This document shows positions 1-13,737 of a stretch of DNA of 64,000 nucleotides, one piece after another (the first letter of the stretch is position 1; the number at the start of each line of letters is the position of its first letter). Source of the stretch: Arctopsyche grandis (taxonomy: Eukaryota > Arthropoda > Insecta > Trichoptera > Hydropsychidae); NCBI RefSeq assembly GCF_051622035.1, contig NC_135360.1, positions 6,138,001-6,202,000 of the forward strand. Reading direction: 5' to 3'. The translations under genes and the position numbers were made by a program. Below the pieces are notes generated by a model. The model did not search any database. It saw only the letters and a list, made by a program, of their open reading frames with translations, and had not been told where the DNA came from.

Positions 1-812
1 TCTATTTGTGAGGTACATACATATTAGTACATACATAAATCTGAGACTACCTCACCTAGTCATATTTTATTTTTATTTTATCTTTTAATTTATACCAGGA
101 AGCCTAACAGATAACCCCAATGCACCTTCCTGTTCAGAAACTTTGATACAAATATTATTAGTACTATACAAAGTACATAAATACGTATCAATTAATATCT
201 ACAGAGACATCTATGGTCAAATTTGTAAATTTGCATCATTTTATACAATTCAGCGAAATTCGAGATTGTTGAAAACTCGAGATTATGCGAGAAAATGGGT
301 AAGGTTGCCAATTTTTTGAAACCGTTTCAATGTAAATCAGATAAATTGGCTAACTCTGATAGGAAACGATCGACCTGGAGTCACAAATCCAAGGTCTGGC
401 CAGCAGAAACCAGTGGGATTGGAACCTGTGACCACTCTGTTCAAAGCATCATATGTTAACCACTATTCTATTCTGCTGGTTAACTTCTATCGATGAATTG
501 AGAAAGAATTACGCTTTTTAGAAATAGTTGGCCTGATGATTTACAGTCATTTCAGCTATGCAAAAAATATGATTTTGTATGAAGAAGCAGAACTATCATT
601 TATTCTAATGATGTTCACAAAGCATAATTTAGAAGATAATGTAAACAACTATGAAATGAATTAATATTTTTAAAACAGTGACATTTACATTTCTGAATGT
701 AATCCTAAGCTGGGACGTACGTAGTTCAAAATGGGAGCATTCAATTTGGCCTTAGAAATCTACTACTATGTATTTAATTCATTCATTGGCTGTTCATAGA
801 TGGTTTTTGAAA
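1..812. repeat. Segment duplicated at 10601-11382
   Basis: About 0.8 kb here matches 10601-11382 in the same orientation with scattered substitutions and small indels. The match covers a reverse-oriented tRNA-SINE (about 90-481) and roughly 330 bases of non-SINE DNA beyond it. It ends near 812, where the other copy runs into a second SINE head. It could be a local segmental duplication or part of a longer repeat family. No gene is seen here. Confidence 0.7.
90..481 (-). mobile_element. tRNA-derived SINE, full-length type 1
   Basis: Read on the minus strand, the element starts near 481 with a tRNA-like head. An A-box-like TAGTGGTTAACAT is followed by a B-box-like GGTTCCAATCC. The body has the motif GACTCCAGGTCGATCGTTTCC, and the tail ends in an A/T-rich stretch near 61-90. 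The same family recurs at 10041-10246, 10310-10600, 10627-11013, 11384-11512, 54356-54740 and 62699-62930. Confidence 0.75.
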
Positions 813-855
813 AGGATTGTAGCCCTGAGTTCTGAATAAGTTCCATTTTGTACTT

Positions 856-861
856 TTTATT
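856..861 (-). terminator. Possible poly(A) signal of the lipid transfer protein gene
   Basis: TTTATT on the plus strand gives AATAAA on the minus strand, about 120 bases after the stop codon at 983-985. No other AATAAA was noticed nearer the stop. Confidence 0.4.
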
Positions 862-982
862 TCTAATTTTTGCCCACCCAAGTAATACCCGGCAATTCAA
901 CACTACTTTATAAAGATGAAAGTTTGTTTTTAAAGTTATGCAAATCCACAGTTTTCAATTAAGAACCACCGAATATAGTATT

Positions 983-3900
983 CTACTCCAACTTAGATCG
1001 TAGACGCTTTTTGATAGGTGTCCCGGAACAAATTTTCTCCAAAGTTTTACATCTTTCACTTTCACCCATACAAGCACTGCTGAAACATTCTATTATATAT
1101 AACTTTTGCACCTTGATCATTTTGTTTCCACTGGTGAACATCTCGTGAGGACACGCTGGGCAGAATTCCTTAAGCGGTGCGTCCTTGTGTGATGATATTG
1201 CCACTCTAGCGCCGGAGTATGCGGTGAAGCCGGGCGATTGTCCACCTCCTGGACTCAACCAACTCGTCCTGAAACGATTTTATATTATTTTTAACATTTG
1301 AAAATATGTACACAATGTTGATATTTGTGTTTCAGCGTGCATTACCTGAATATTCGCTTGGCTATGGACAAGGCAATGGTAAAGTTAGCTGGGAAGTATG
1401 CATCGGAAACTTGAGCCACTTCTGCCAAATGGTGAGTGTCACTTATTGGATTGTAAGCAGCTAAACCTATCAATGCTAGTGTTGATGTTCTAAAATTAAT
1501 ATTATTAATTCATTAATTTTCAAAACAATTACCCGAATTTTTGTTTAATTCATTAATTTTCAAAACAATTACCTGAAATGTACATCATTTCTTCTGGCTA
1601 TTTCTTCATTTTCCATAGCATGTGTAAGATTTCCTCTAATAGATGTCAGCGAAGATAGCATAGTATCAGTTATAATAGGCGTTCCTGTAAATTCATCGAA
1701 ATTTGTAATATAAACTGATGTAATTGTATATTACCTTAGTATTTTTAAAGACCTACCAATTTCAGACGGCAGTATACTTTTAAGTATCGTCGGATATATT
1801 AGAATCTGTTGATTGATATGACTCTCAGATTGAAGCACACTATTAATACTCTTCTTTACTAAAAGTAAAATAATAAGAGAGTGAATTCAAACACTTCATT
1901 GTTTAGAGAAACACTACAGTTGCCATATGATAATGGTTGACCATTTGAATTGTAATAATATGTACATTATCTACAATTGACTTTAAATTAATATATTGTT
2001 ATCAGTTAGTATTGAACAGGAGCACCGTTGAGGGTACAAAAAATGTCACTGTGTACTAATTAAGAATGACAGAAGCAAAGAACTTAGAATGGCTAACAAT
2101 TCTAGTGTTTCCCTTAATAAATCAAATCATATTACTATCGCCTTCGGTCCATTTGTCAAAAGTAGTTTGGTTCAAATGCAGAGCATAGATAACTTTGCCT
2201 TGATATTTAATCAAAAGTTCAACGTGGACCGGCTGAATCGGCTGACTTTGCACTTCCAACTTCTTCAGTGCATCTGCAAGTTCATCTATCCGCATCGAAT
2301 CTCCATTCATTCGATGCAATTTGCTGAAGACATTACTTGCGACACCTTGCAATTTCAAATACACCTAAAAATACTCAAAATATATACCTCTATCGTACAG
2401 ATTCTATATAATTCCACTGTATAAAGTTAAAAGTTACTGCATAATCTTGGACAACCAGACCAGCATTGTGTGTTATCAGTGAAAAGTAAAATATATCCGG
2501 TAGTCCGGTCTGCTCATTGGCAATGATAAACGATTGCATCATGAAGCCCATATCTCGGGAGCTGTCGGCGGCGTCGAACAAATAGTTGCCTGTCGCCCAC
2601 AATTTGGATTGATCCTTTGGTCTTTTGATCACTCTGCCCAAATATGAAGCTAATTTGCCACTGTATATCAATTTTAAATATTAGATGTGTTTAAATATTA
2701 GATATACATATTTTGAGACATCGTTTTGTTCACTCACGTGCGTTTGTAGCAGTCGAAAGTCGTCTTTTCGATGCTCTTGATTGTTGTATAGAAGAAGTTG
2801 TTCAAGTGTGGTGAATTTTGAGATGATATGTACCAATACAGGGATAATAGTCTGTGAGGAGTCGGTTCGGCGAGTATCAACATCGTCGTGGCTGCGACTC
2901 GCATCTCTAACGGTTCGTTTTTGTTGTGTAAAATGGGCCAATATGTATTATGGATCTGAAAGTTTCAAAATTTTTATATTAATGCACTATACTATAAGTC
3001 AAATGAAGTTGCGTAGTATTAAACATTGATAGTTGAACTTGTCTTTAGTAAGAAATATGCTATTCTTAAAATGTAGGTATATTTTTTAAATTTATTTTAT
3101 AATTCACACAGTAAGGTGATATCTGAAATCAGGTCTGCTCGCACTTGAAAACATGTATTCTTGGTATATATATATTTACATACTATCTTATGATTCTCTA
3201 ACTTAGACCATCAACTACAAATTTTTAAGTAAGATTTATTTTTTTATGATTTCAATGCTGAGAAATGCTTTCTAAACTGACAGTTCCAAAAACATGCCTG
3301 CCTTAGTTTTTATAATTTATAACAGGCCAAGATTTGCTCAAATGCTCAACCGTTTAATCTATTCCGATTATTCAAGACTATGAATAAAGTATTCACGTTT
3401 TTCAATACATAATATTTACATTCAAATAAGGTGACAATTTTTTCCAAATTCAAAACCAGGACATTTTTTTTCAAAAACATATTTCTAAATTATTTAAAAC
3501 GAAGATTAAACAATCATGGTCGCACATTTATGAAAAAATGAATTCATTTTCTTGAATTCTCTTATAAAATTCTACACAAGCCTGGTTTAAATTGGGCTCT
3601 ACATATGTAACACTGGTTAAAAAAATAGTAATTAGCAAATATTTTAAGGTTTCAATACTAAATTTCGTTTTAACACTGGACTATATACAGAGAAATGTAA
3701 TATTAATAGAAGTGGCTTTAGGTGTTCTTTTTTTGTCAAGTGACATTCAAAAACACACAATAAACAACATGGGATACATTTTTATAAGTAAATTGATCCG
3801 ATTGTATTCCGTGCGATGTAGTGTATTTATAGAGACGTACCGCGTAAAATTGACAACAATTATTTATTCGTAAGGGCCCCTCTATTCTTATTACATCTCT

Positions 3901-6900
3901 CTGACTATATATTGTTAATCAAAGTAAGAAACTACATTTGACTAATTTGCCAATATTTTTCTAGGAGACATCATTTTCGCCGAATAATTTGTATATTTAT
4001 CCATCTATTAGATAAAAAAAACCCATTACATAAAAGAGTGTACTGGTTTTATCTCACAACTTACCAGGACAGATACCCAAAAAACCAGTACTACCATGGT
4101 AAAATCAGTATGAATGGTCACCTAACATTAAAACCACAAAAACATACTTCGGGTGCATATAAGGGAGCCAAAGGCATCGTAGCCCAAACTGACAGGAATC
4201 GTTCGTGTGTGGAATGACCGAGAGTTCCAGAAATCACTGGTGTCAGGTAGAGAGTCACATGCTCCAACTGCAAATTCGCAAGTCCGGAGAGCCACACCAA
4301 GCGATCCGAATAATCAGGACTCTCTAAAACCCCAAAAGCAACGTTAATGAAAATTAAACCTACGAATACTTGAAAAAATGTATAAAAAAGACAGTCAACC
4401 AGTGAATCTAGAAAAGTACGTTTGCACGTAATGTTCGAACACATCCGTCGTGCAAGCCCCTCCCATGAATGTTTTGAACACTAGTGTTGAAAATCCTAAA
4501 ATTGCAGCGTGTCTCACATCTTGGGAATGCTCTTGGCTGAGTTTCAGCAACGACTCCATGTCCCTAAGTAGACTCTGAAAACAATAAATTGAATTAGACT
4601 TGGATTTTTTCATTGTATGTATTCATATTTTTCATGCTTTCATACTTCGCTCAAGTCGGCCACATTGAAAGGGAACTTGCGTAGCAGGTGAAGTATTGCA
4701 GTTTCGTCTTTGATCTTTCGATCCACCACCAGATCTCTAACTAATAGTATCGCTGCTTTAGACTTGGCCTGCGGTAGCGCTTCCAAGAAAATATTCTTCA
4801 TCGTTTCCCATTTATAGCTGGTGCCCAATTGAAGCTCTTCGTGTGCTTTCTTTAGAGTCTCGTGCGACAACATAGACATTACACTGAAATTTTATAGTAT
4901 ATTTATACAAAAGACGTTTTTTTAAGAACGTTAAATTTCATATCTTCAGTTTACCCCTGTAAACGCAATGGCAGTTTGTCTTTTAAAAGTGTATCCGTCA
5001 GGCCGGTCTGTTCTAAGCCGTCAGCCAGTCTTCCTAGTATCTCCCAAAGATATTCCAATTGACTTTCTGGCGTTAGAGGTGCTCTGCCACCTGTTGGTTC
5101 TTGTCTGTCAGGAGGTTGAAATGCAACTCCTGTTTGGATGGGATGAGTTTCTTTGTCCGTTAGAATCTCAGGTATTATATCTATCCTTTCTAAAGTAAAA
5201 CTGAAACAATATTTTTTAAAATATACATATACATTCATACATACATAAGTAAGTTATACATTTTTTAGATATTGCTGAAATTAATGTCATAAATTTTCAT
5301 TTTCATATATTTGAAATTATAATTAAAAAAAAAAAAAACAATTGAAAAATTATAATTAAAATGCATACACAAAATGGCGGTCTTAAGATAGCACCAATTT
5401 ATTGAGGAGAATAAACAATGAAATTAAATAATTTTAAATGCTTTTTTTTATTATTTTGTAGTATGTATTATTTATTTAGTATTTAGTAAACGAATTCTTA
5501 AGTTTTAATAGTATGCTATATTTCATAAAAAAAATGAAGGACTTCATATATTTAACTGTGAATATATAAAAAATTGATTTGATAATAACATAAAACCATT
5601 GCAATAAATGCTTACAAATATAACGAATTCATATATAGCCAGCAGCGCGGTCTCCGTGACGAGACAGAATGTTAAATGACAGAAAACGCAAATAAAATAA
5701 AATCATTTCTTACTATGTGAATGATCATACTCTCTTCCTAAAAACTACATGGAAAGCGAATGCTTTGCTTGATGTTAGAAAACTTTATTCTTAGATCCAA
5801 TTCTACGTTTGTACTTGGACTTCACATATAGCACAGAGAAATTCTGTTTACATCAGTATGTGGTGAAAAACAGAAGTAAATGTTTAATTTTTGGTTATAT
5901 ATGTATGTGGGTTAGGTGTAATATAATGTATGTTCATAATATATAGAGCATTTAAAATTTAATTACACATTATAAAACTTACTTGGTGAGCGATTGGAAA
6001 ATATGTTTGTGATAATGCACTTCAATATTTCCTTCAGACACCATGCTTAAAAGTCCAGTTTGATCGACCGTGTACCACCTGTTTGTCGTGCCTATTAAAG
6101 GGTTCTGAAACGAAACAAACAACCCCTCTGATACAGTTATCCAACCCAATTATAATTAATCTGATTTGACTTCAGAAACGGCAAACCTTTGTTGTGTCCT
6201 TGTTGCAAATATTGGTCATTACAGACATCCATAGATCATGTGTGGCCGAAGGTACAAGCGTCGGGACGTTATTGGACTTTCGAATTTTGACACCGTTCGA
6301 AGAACTGTATTCCATGATGCACATTCCGTGAAGACACGGCTTGAATAAAATTGCATTTAGTATAGCGTGTATTAATTTAATTTAGTTTAATATATAGTGA
6401 GACGTACTTCGTTGATCTTGAACGCTCCGGGCAGTTGCCGTCCGGTGATTTGCATTTGCAAACTCGCCGCTATTGCGCGTTTGATATTCATCGACCAGAG
6501 CGGATCGCTTTTGGTGAAATTCAAATTCTCTATAATTCCATCTTGATGCATACTGACTATGAAAGACTTTTCCAAGATTTGAGCTTGATGCGGAATCATT
6601 TTATAGCTTCCGTCGAATTTATTTGATTCATCGTTGTTGTATAGGGTGTGCTGTAACATTTAGCGTAAGCAATTTAATTTTATTGAATCTTTTGTACACG
6701 GGGTGGAGCGGAAACAATTTACAATTAGTGTCACGAAAGTGAACATTTTACAAAAGCAAACTACAGTCACATTGCAATGGTCACAAAGACAATTTTTACT
6801 ATGAAAACCGTGAATGCGGAATATTTGGCACTCGAGTTTTCGTTAGTATAGTTAGTATGATAGTTATCGTTTGTATGATGGACTTTTCGGTTGCCAGATG

Positions 6901-8319
6901 TTCCGTTATAGAGATTTTAGTGACTTTTGGGCGAACTCTTTGTGACCAATAATCACCGAACCCTCCATATATGTATATATATATATGTATGTATGTAGTG
7001 TTGCGTGGGGGTCGGTGGAGAATCCAAATTAAAGGCCAAAGCTGCTTCACAGCATTTATTGGATGATTGAGGAGGTCCACGCGCAGCCAGCGCTCGTTCC
7101 AGAATGATCTGATATGACCTAAGTAGCTCCTTATGAAGGGCAAGCCGCTCACTACAGCTTCCCTGATCCGTTCGTTTCTCCATTGTTTAGGCACGTACAG
7201 TCTCACAATCTCAGGCACGTACAGTCTCACAGTCTCAGGCACGTACAGTCTCACGCTTTCGTCCGGATTCTGGGAACTAGCGGAAGATGCCGCTCGGCCT
7301 AATCCGATGGTTTCCATTGTCCACTTCCGAATGCACTTTAGGCGGCGTATAGTCCCCGAATGCACTTTTTACTTTTACACCTTTAACCGGAGACTTTTCT
7401 TTCCCACGAAACAGTAGTATAAAATTACGCCACAAAATCATTTAAGATACTTGATACTTTTTTAATATACTTGGGTAAGCTTAGCACAAGTCGAAGATCG
7501 TCCGTCATCGTGCCAAGGAATGTCCTTAGTAGGATATCTAAAATTCGTTGAATTTCCATTTGGGTGTTATCCTTCTACTACTGGAGAGTTTGAGGTAAAT
7601 GAGCATACGCTTTTTTCTCAAATAGCCCCACAGTGAGAAATTATATAAATCAGACGATCTTGAAGATCAGACTAGACATTTACATGCTGCGGTAACATTT
7701 CTCGAACGAATTGTATGCAATTATGTACAGTGTGCATCCAAACAATTGTAACCCATCCTGTTGGAACCAAACCGCTCTAGAATTTCAAAATTTCTTAAGC
7801 GCTAAATTGTAGAATATTTAAATGATGCATTACGTCAATGTAGAAGTTTGTTAGAAGTACATACATAAATACATCAGATATACTACATATGTATGTAGTT
7901 TACTTTTATTTTGCTAAGCAAATATTTATTTTTCAATCAAAGTGCTCATTTCCAAAATACTCATCATGTATGTCATCGTCCATCCAATATAAGAAATGTA
8001 AAATTTACCCGTAATGAAGATAATTTAATGAGAAGAGTCGACAGGGAGGTTTTTTGAATGTTGATGTTGCCCCTGAGTCCATGTGAAGACGTTAATACCT
8101 TTGGTATTATAGTTCCGGTCGTAACCAAAGCTCTGAACGTGTATATGTACTGCCCGTCTTCGGTGAACAGTATAGAATTTGCACAAGCGGTGCTCAAAAA
8201 TACTGAAATGAAATTTGTAAAGACGTTATATGTATGTAGTTCGCTTTAAATTGAAGTTTATCTTTGAGGAGTGTGTTTATTTACTTACAAATAAATGTAA
8301 AAACTAGTAGGCGATCCAT
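983..8319 (-). CDS. Secreted large lipid transfer protein (vitellogenin-N domain), complete, 16 exons
   Basis: Exons: 8289-8319, 8009-8202, 6408-6650, 6187-6339, 5983-6104, 4955-5200, 4646-4883, 4400-4574, 4148-4323, 2738-2955, 2438-2660, 2136-2364, 1757-1858, 1573-1684, 1346-1489 and 983-1268. They sum to 2892 nt (963 aa), with matching phases and GT-AG sites throughout; exon 8 uses a weak GTTGAC donor. Residues 1-18 form a signal peptide ending in STACA. The next part looks like the N-sheet of the family (DGQYIYTF), followed by WSMNIKRA in exon 3 and the cysteine segment CLHGMC in exon 4. Alpha-helical repeats fill exons 6-11, including EMRVAATTML in exon 10. The last exon adds a cysteine-rich tail (CPACP, CFSSAC). 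Known members carry lipid in the secretory path or haemolymph. The length is near that of microsomal triglyceride transfer proteins and much shorter than vitellogenin or apolipophorin. No von Willebrand D domain is visible. Family is confident; the exact member is not. Confidence 0.85.
6651..8008. repeat. Intron 2 of the lipid transfer protein gene, filled by repeats
   Basis: This 1.36-kb intron holds a copy of a dispersed repeat (about 6700-6965, inverted relative to copies at 13968-14600 and 32134-32245). The repeat is flanked by a short (TA)n and then by a solo LTR (6999-7413). The remaining 7418-8000 shows nothing I recognise. Confidence 0.55.
6999..7413 (-). mobile_element. Solo LTR of a Gypsy-like family, TSD GTAG
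   Basis: The plus strand reads TGTTGCGTGG at the left end and ACGAAACA at the right. It is flanked by GTAG at 6995-6998 and 7414-7417. It shares segments (CACAGCATTTATT, GGCCAAAG) with the solo LTRs at 14980-15337 and 20329-20760. A roughly 24-base unit containing GGCACGTACAGTCTCAC is repeated three times at about 7189-7255, inside the LTR. Confidence 0.75.
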
Positions 8320-10040
8320 TTTGTGTGTTTATGTTGTAAGAAAAATCAAGCATTGAAGAAACGCATTGTGAACTGTGAATTTACTGTCACCTATAAAAAC
8401 GTTTAAAACTATTTTTTTTAAATTAATTATAAATTGGGTTATTATCGCTTAGATTAAATATGTGATTTTAATTTGTATGTAACTTTAATGCCTCAAAAAT
8501 ATTTCTATATAATTATGTTGACTGATTTGAAGGAATTTCTCACACGCATTGACCTATTTTATAAAATCTTTTTTTATTGATTTAAAAATTAATAAACTTT
8601 ATAAATATATATATGTATATATATATATATATGCACATACACACAAACTGTCCAACCGGGCTCACGGTTCAAACTGGCTAAGCTCATAGCGATATGAATG
8701 CTTCTGAAGGATGATAAATTTTCTTATATAATTGAACGTCCAGTGGCAGTGTTTGTTTTATTTAAACGAATTATTCAAGTCAATTTTAAAATTGTTAACT
8801 CGATTAATAAATTATATGAATTATCAATGCTAATTACTATATACTGCATCCTTACAACACAATAGTGTAATATAAACAAAAACCAAACACAAATAAAAGA
8901 CGGAATGTTTGAAAATTAACAATCTTAGCATTGATACAATTCAAATTAAAAAGTATCAATTCGCGTGATGGTGTCTGAAAATCCACCCGATATATTACTC
9001 GAAACAGATTTTTAAGTTTCATCAAAATTATAAAACTTTACATCAATGAAATAATATAAAGTTTTATAATTTTGTATTCCGGCAGCCTCATTTATCGTCG
9101 AAAAGTGGTCTTCTGTATATTATACATTAAATTATGCCATCAATAATCACTGTGTAATAAAATTTTACTGTTTTTATTTCACTCCACGCCACTGTAAAAT
9201 CAAATTGGATAACAAAAGTCAAATCACAACAATAAACAGTCATGATTGAGCCATTCAAAGTTTACTCTCTCGCATACAAAGAGATACAAAACGACAAGGA
9301 CTTCTTAAATTCGATGTTATCTTTCCAACGAAAAATACATATGTTATTATACATTTAACGATTGAACGACGAATTTTAAAACTGCCACGGCAAATGCTGT
9401 TGTTTACAATAGCCCAAGCTATTATAGTACAAATGTATGTACAAGAAAATCATACACGTTTCATTTTAACATTTCTCATGAATTCGTTGACATTTTATCA
9501 ATCAATGTTAAAGGTCGCACAGTTTCGATAGACTCTTATCATATTTTCATTGTCATATTCATAATATTCATACCAAGTGATCCAAAAAAGTATATACGTA
9601 TGTTATTGATCGACTACCAATACATACCAGTCTTCTGATAGCTCACTTTAATTAATAGCAACTTGGATTTTCCTTTTTGTAAAGCTAGTAATTAATAAGT
9701 ATGAATCATGTTAACAGAAATAGGTTTTTTTGTGACCTTTATATCTATCAGTTCTTTAAGGGTCAATGTCGTTTTGTGTTTATCTATAGCGTTTACATTT
9801 CAAATATTGTATATAATAAGTGTATCCGAATGGCGGAAAAGATACATATGTTGGCATTGATTGTTTTATCTTAATAATTGTAAAAGATGCAACTTTCACG
9901 AATTTCATTGGACAATCGAAAAGCAAATTCAAAAAATTACAAGTCATCATTTAATAAGATATGTCAAATGAATTAATAGATAATTTAAGGAAACATTAAC
10001 GGAAGATGAAGTTATTTTATTATTTTTTTTATCTTATCAT
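8320..10040. other. Region upstream of the lipid transfer protein gene, no gene seen
   Basis: This AT-rich DNA lies upstream of the start codon at 8319. It holds a short (TA)n around 8605-8632. No coding exon, element end or structured RNA was recognised. The promoter of the lipid transfer protein gene should lie in its first few hundred bases, but no clear TATA box decides where. Confidence 0.5.
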
Positions 10041-11013
10041 TAATTTATACCAGGAAGGCCTAACAGGTAACCCCGATGCGCCTTCCTGGCCAGAAAGATT
10101 GTACATTTGATACAAATATTATCAGTACTATACAAAGTACATAAATACATAACAATTAATATCCACAGAGACATCTATGGTCAAATTTGTAAATTTGCAG
10201 CATTTTATACAATTCAGCGAAATTTGAGATTGCTGAAAACTCGAATTAATAGATAATTTAAGGAAACATTAACGGAAGATAAAGTTATTTCATTATTTTT
10301 GTTATTTTATCTTTAATTTATACCAGGAATGCCTAACAGGTAACCCCAATGCGCCTTCCTGGCCAGAAATATTGTACATTTGATACAAATATTATCAGTA
10401 TTATAAAAAGTACATAGTAAATACATATCAATTAATATCCACTGAGACATCTATGGTCAAATTTGTAAATTTGTAGCATTTTATACATTTCAGTGAAATT
10501 CGAGATTGCTGAAAACTTGAGATTTTGCAATAAAATGGGTAAGGTTGCCAATTTTTTGGAACCATTTCAATGAAAATCAGATAAATTGGCAAATCTGACT
10601 ACGTCACCTAGTCATATTATATCTTTTAATTTATACCAGGAAGCCTAACAGATAACCCCAATGCACCTTCCTGGTCAGAAACTCTGATACAAATATTATT
10701 AGTACTATGCAAAGTACATAAATACGTATCAATTAATAACTACAGAGACATCTATGGTCAAATTTGTAAATTTGCACTATTTTATACAATTCAGTGAAAT
10801 TCGAGATTGTTGAAAACTCGAGATTTTGCGAGAAAATGGGTAAGGTTGCCAATTTTTTGGAACCGTTTCAATGAAAATCAGATAAATTGGCAAATCTGAT
10901 AGGAAACGATCGACCTGGAGTCACAAATCCAAGGCCTGGCCAGCAGAAACCAGTGGGATTGGAACCTGTGACCACGCTGTTCAAAGCATTATATGCTAAC
11001 CACTAGTCTATTC
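10041..11013 (-). mobile_element. Run of three tRNA-SINE copies, same orientation
   Basis: Copies lie at about 10041-10246 (tail half only), 10310-10600 (lacking the tRNA head) and 10627-11013 (complete, head at the right). Each opens on the plus strand with the tail motif TTTATACCAGGAA and carries GACATCTATGGTCAAATTTG. A short spacer, AATAGATAATTTAAGGAAAC, is repeated between the first two at about 9975 and 10251. This suggests tandem duplication, not separate insertions. Confidence 0.7.
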
Positions 11014-11383
11014 TGCTGGTTAACTTCTATTGATGAATTGAGAAAGAATTATGCTTTTTAGAAATAATTGGCCTGATGATTTACAGTTATTTAACTGTAT
11101 TGCATCATCTATGCAAAAAATATGATTTTGTATGAATGGCTGTAAGAAGCAGAAATATCACTTATTCTAATGATGTTCACAAAGCATAATTTAAAAGATA
11201 ATGTAAACAACTATGAAATAAATTAATATTTTTAAAACAGTGACATTTGCATTTCTGAATGTAATCCTAAGCTGGGAGGTACATATGTAGTTCACAATGG
11301 AAGCATCTAATCTGGCCTTAGAAATCTACTACTATGTATTTAATTCATTCATTGGATGTTCATAGACGGTTTTTGAAGTCACA

Positions 11384-11512
11384 GATAGGAAACGATCGAC
11401 CTGAAGTCACAAATCCAACGCCTGGTCAGCGGAAATCAGTGGGTTTTGAACCTGTGACCACGCTGTTCAAAGCATTATATGTATGCTAACCACTAATCTT
11501 TTCTGCTGGTTA
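11384..11512 (-). mobile_element. tRNA-SINE head fragment
   Basis: Only the tRNA-like head and the first part of the body are present, in minus orientation. It ends at the right in the CTGGT that opens the family and is joined to the end of the duplicated segment at 11382. Confidence 0.6.
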
Positions 11513-13607
11513 TGAAATGCTGATATATAGAAAATGAATGTTCTAGAATGGTCCAGTTATTAACTATGATGTTGAATGTACATGCAAACTCTGATAGACG
11601 AAGAGTATAAATAATACGTATAACCTTTGTATGCTTCACTTTTGTGAGGAAGGTCTGCAACTATCATGAGAATTTGCACTTCGAATATTTCATTTTCGTT
11701 AAATACATTATCAAGTATGTATGTAAGTATTCGTCGAAATAAAATTACATATTATGTTGATACTTAAAACCATATTTATGATTTATCAATTTAGTCGTAG
11801 ACTCAATTTGTTAAGCTGGAAAGACATGACAATGTATGTATGTTTAACTTTATTAATACACCTTTTTCCATGCATTAATAATTTTTAATACATTATTCAG
11901 CATGACAGTGTACCGTATATTGTTTCAACCTGTTGCATATTTAATCGACTGTTGGCAAACTCCATCAGTAAACTTACATACTTTCAAATACAAGTGTTTT
12001 TTTTTTTTTGTAAAATGCACACAACAAATACTGTGCAATAAATTCAAACGATGTTTAATCGCGCATATTGATTCAGTCTTTATATTTATGTACATATTGA
12101 TTTAATTTGTTCAACGGTAATTTATTTTCAAGCAATGTGAGTCAACACAATGTATGTTTGTATATTTGAATATTTTTCTCAGTAGCAATGTTAGCTTATC
12201 TTGGAAAATGGATAGTTTTTTTTAAATATATTTTATATTTGTACTTATAACTGTTATTTACATTTTAGATATTACAGATCTAAATTTAGACGATATCAAA
12301 TATGTCTACATATTTTTTTCATTTACTATACCCAACCATTTTACTCATAACTGGAGCTATAATAGGGTTTCCAACCGGTCTCTTTTCAAGAGGACACGTC
12401 CTTTTTTTGACAAAATTATTTTGTTCTCTCTCTTTTGTCAAATACAGTGTCGGTCATTGAAATCGCGACCCCTTCCATTTTACACTTTATATGGTTTTTG
12501 AAAAATATGGCTTTTGGGAAATAGTCGTCCTTATTTTTTTATTGTTACATAGACCTTAAGAAAATTTTGTAATTCATAAATATTATTTGCAAATATAAAA
12601 CTATACAGAACAAGAATTAAAATAAAACATTGTAAATTTAGGTAATGTGAAGTGTTTATTTCAAATATGTGTAACAAAAAACAATAATACAACCATTTTT
12701 GTCTATTAATTAATATACAAAAGGTATATAAAAAACATCATAAACACAAATTTTAATATTTTGTCGACCCATATTTAATATTTTGCATGTTCAAAATGTT
12801 TTCTGTTTTTATTTAGCTGATCTTTAAATATTTTGTAATGATTAAATAAGCATTTACATTTTTTTTATAATAAAATAAGCATTTGAATTTGAAGCGTTTG
12901 AATTCGATTTATGTATCTATTAAGGATATTATAAGAAAATTTGAAAAGTTTATATCTGATCTAACCAATTTTTTTAATTGATTACTTATTACATATCATT
13001 ATTATTGATTACATATTATTATTTATTACTTATTACATATTATTATTTATTATTATTATTATTGATTACATATTATTATTTATTACTTATTACATATTAT
13101 TAATTATTATTATTATGATTGATTATGAGTGTTGACCTACATCCTACATAAAATTACCTACAAATGATTTCAAATGGGCTAAATTTGTTATTGTATTTTA
13201 AAAAAATTAAGAAGTACTAAATTTAGAACTTTGCACCAGGGCCCATATTGTAGATTATACACCACAGAGTGCATTTCATATAAATATAATGGAAATTTTC
13301 TGATTACTATTTTACAGATGAAAAAAATTATCCTTTTTCATAAATTCAAATGTGGTCCATGGGATTAAAAATTATGAATTTAATAATACGTGAGGTCTGA
13401 ATGGTTGGCGACCGCTGTTTTAAACGAACTTATGTTAAAGCTTGAACTAGTTCTTAATGTCGAGGCTTTATTTAATGAAATTAAATAGTTGGCAACCCTA
13501 ACTGTTATACATATGTACAATGCAAATCGCCAACACAATTTATAGTTTATTTGAATTGTTTGATGATTATATATAATGCAAACACAAGTGAATTTCAATC
13601 ATTATCT
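11513..13607. repeat. 3' flank of TIL-A, duplicated downstream of the dead TIL copy
   Basis: About 12355-13605 resembles 21020-22320 in order and orientation, although diverged and with indels. Both hold a GGTTTCC...GGTCTC start, an AAGGATATTA(T/C)AAGA motif and a GGATTAAAAA(A)TTATGAATT motif. Both copies lie just downstream of a TIL last exon (13738 and 22636), as expected if the gene and its flank were copied together. AT-rich triplet-like repeats (ATTATTATT, TTACATATTA) fill about 12970-13130. No gene is seen. Confidence 0.55.
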
Positions 13608-13613
13608 TTTATT
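13608..13613 (-). terminator. Possible poly(A) signal of TIL-A
   Basis: AATAAA on the minus strand, about 125 bases after the TIL-A stop codon. Confidence 0.4.
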
Positions 13614-13737
13614 TACGTATATTTAAATATTCCAAATACAATATTATTAATTAGTACATTTTTATATATGTATAAAAAATATATAAATTTGTATTCTTAA
13701 TATGTACTAATATTGACAGTATTACATATATTTCAAT

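Noticed and set aside
2681..2941. Open frame starting MAHFTQQKR
   Set aside because: The wrong frame of a real exon. The frame that joins the neighbouring exons in phase gives an LLTP-like sequence at 2738-2955.
12970..13130. CRISPR-like or satellite array
   Set aside because: Irregular AT-rich short repeats without constant spacers; a eukaryotic low-complexity tract.
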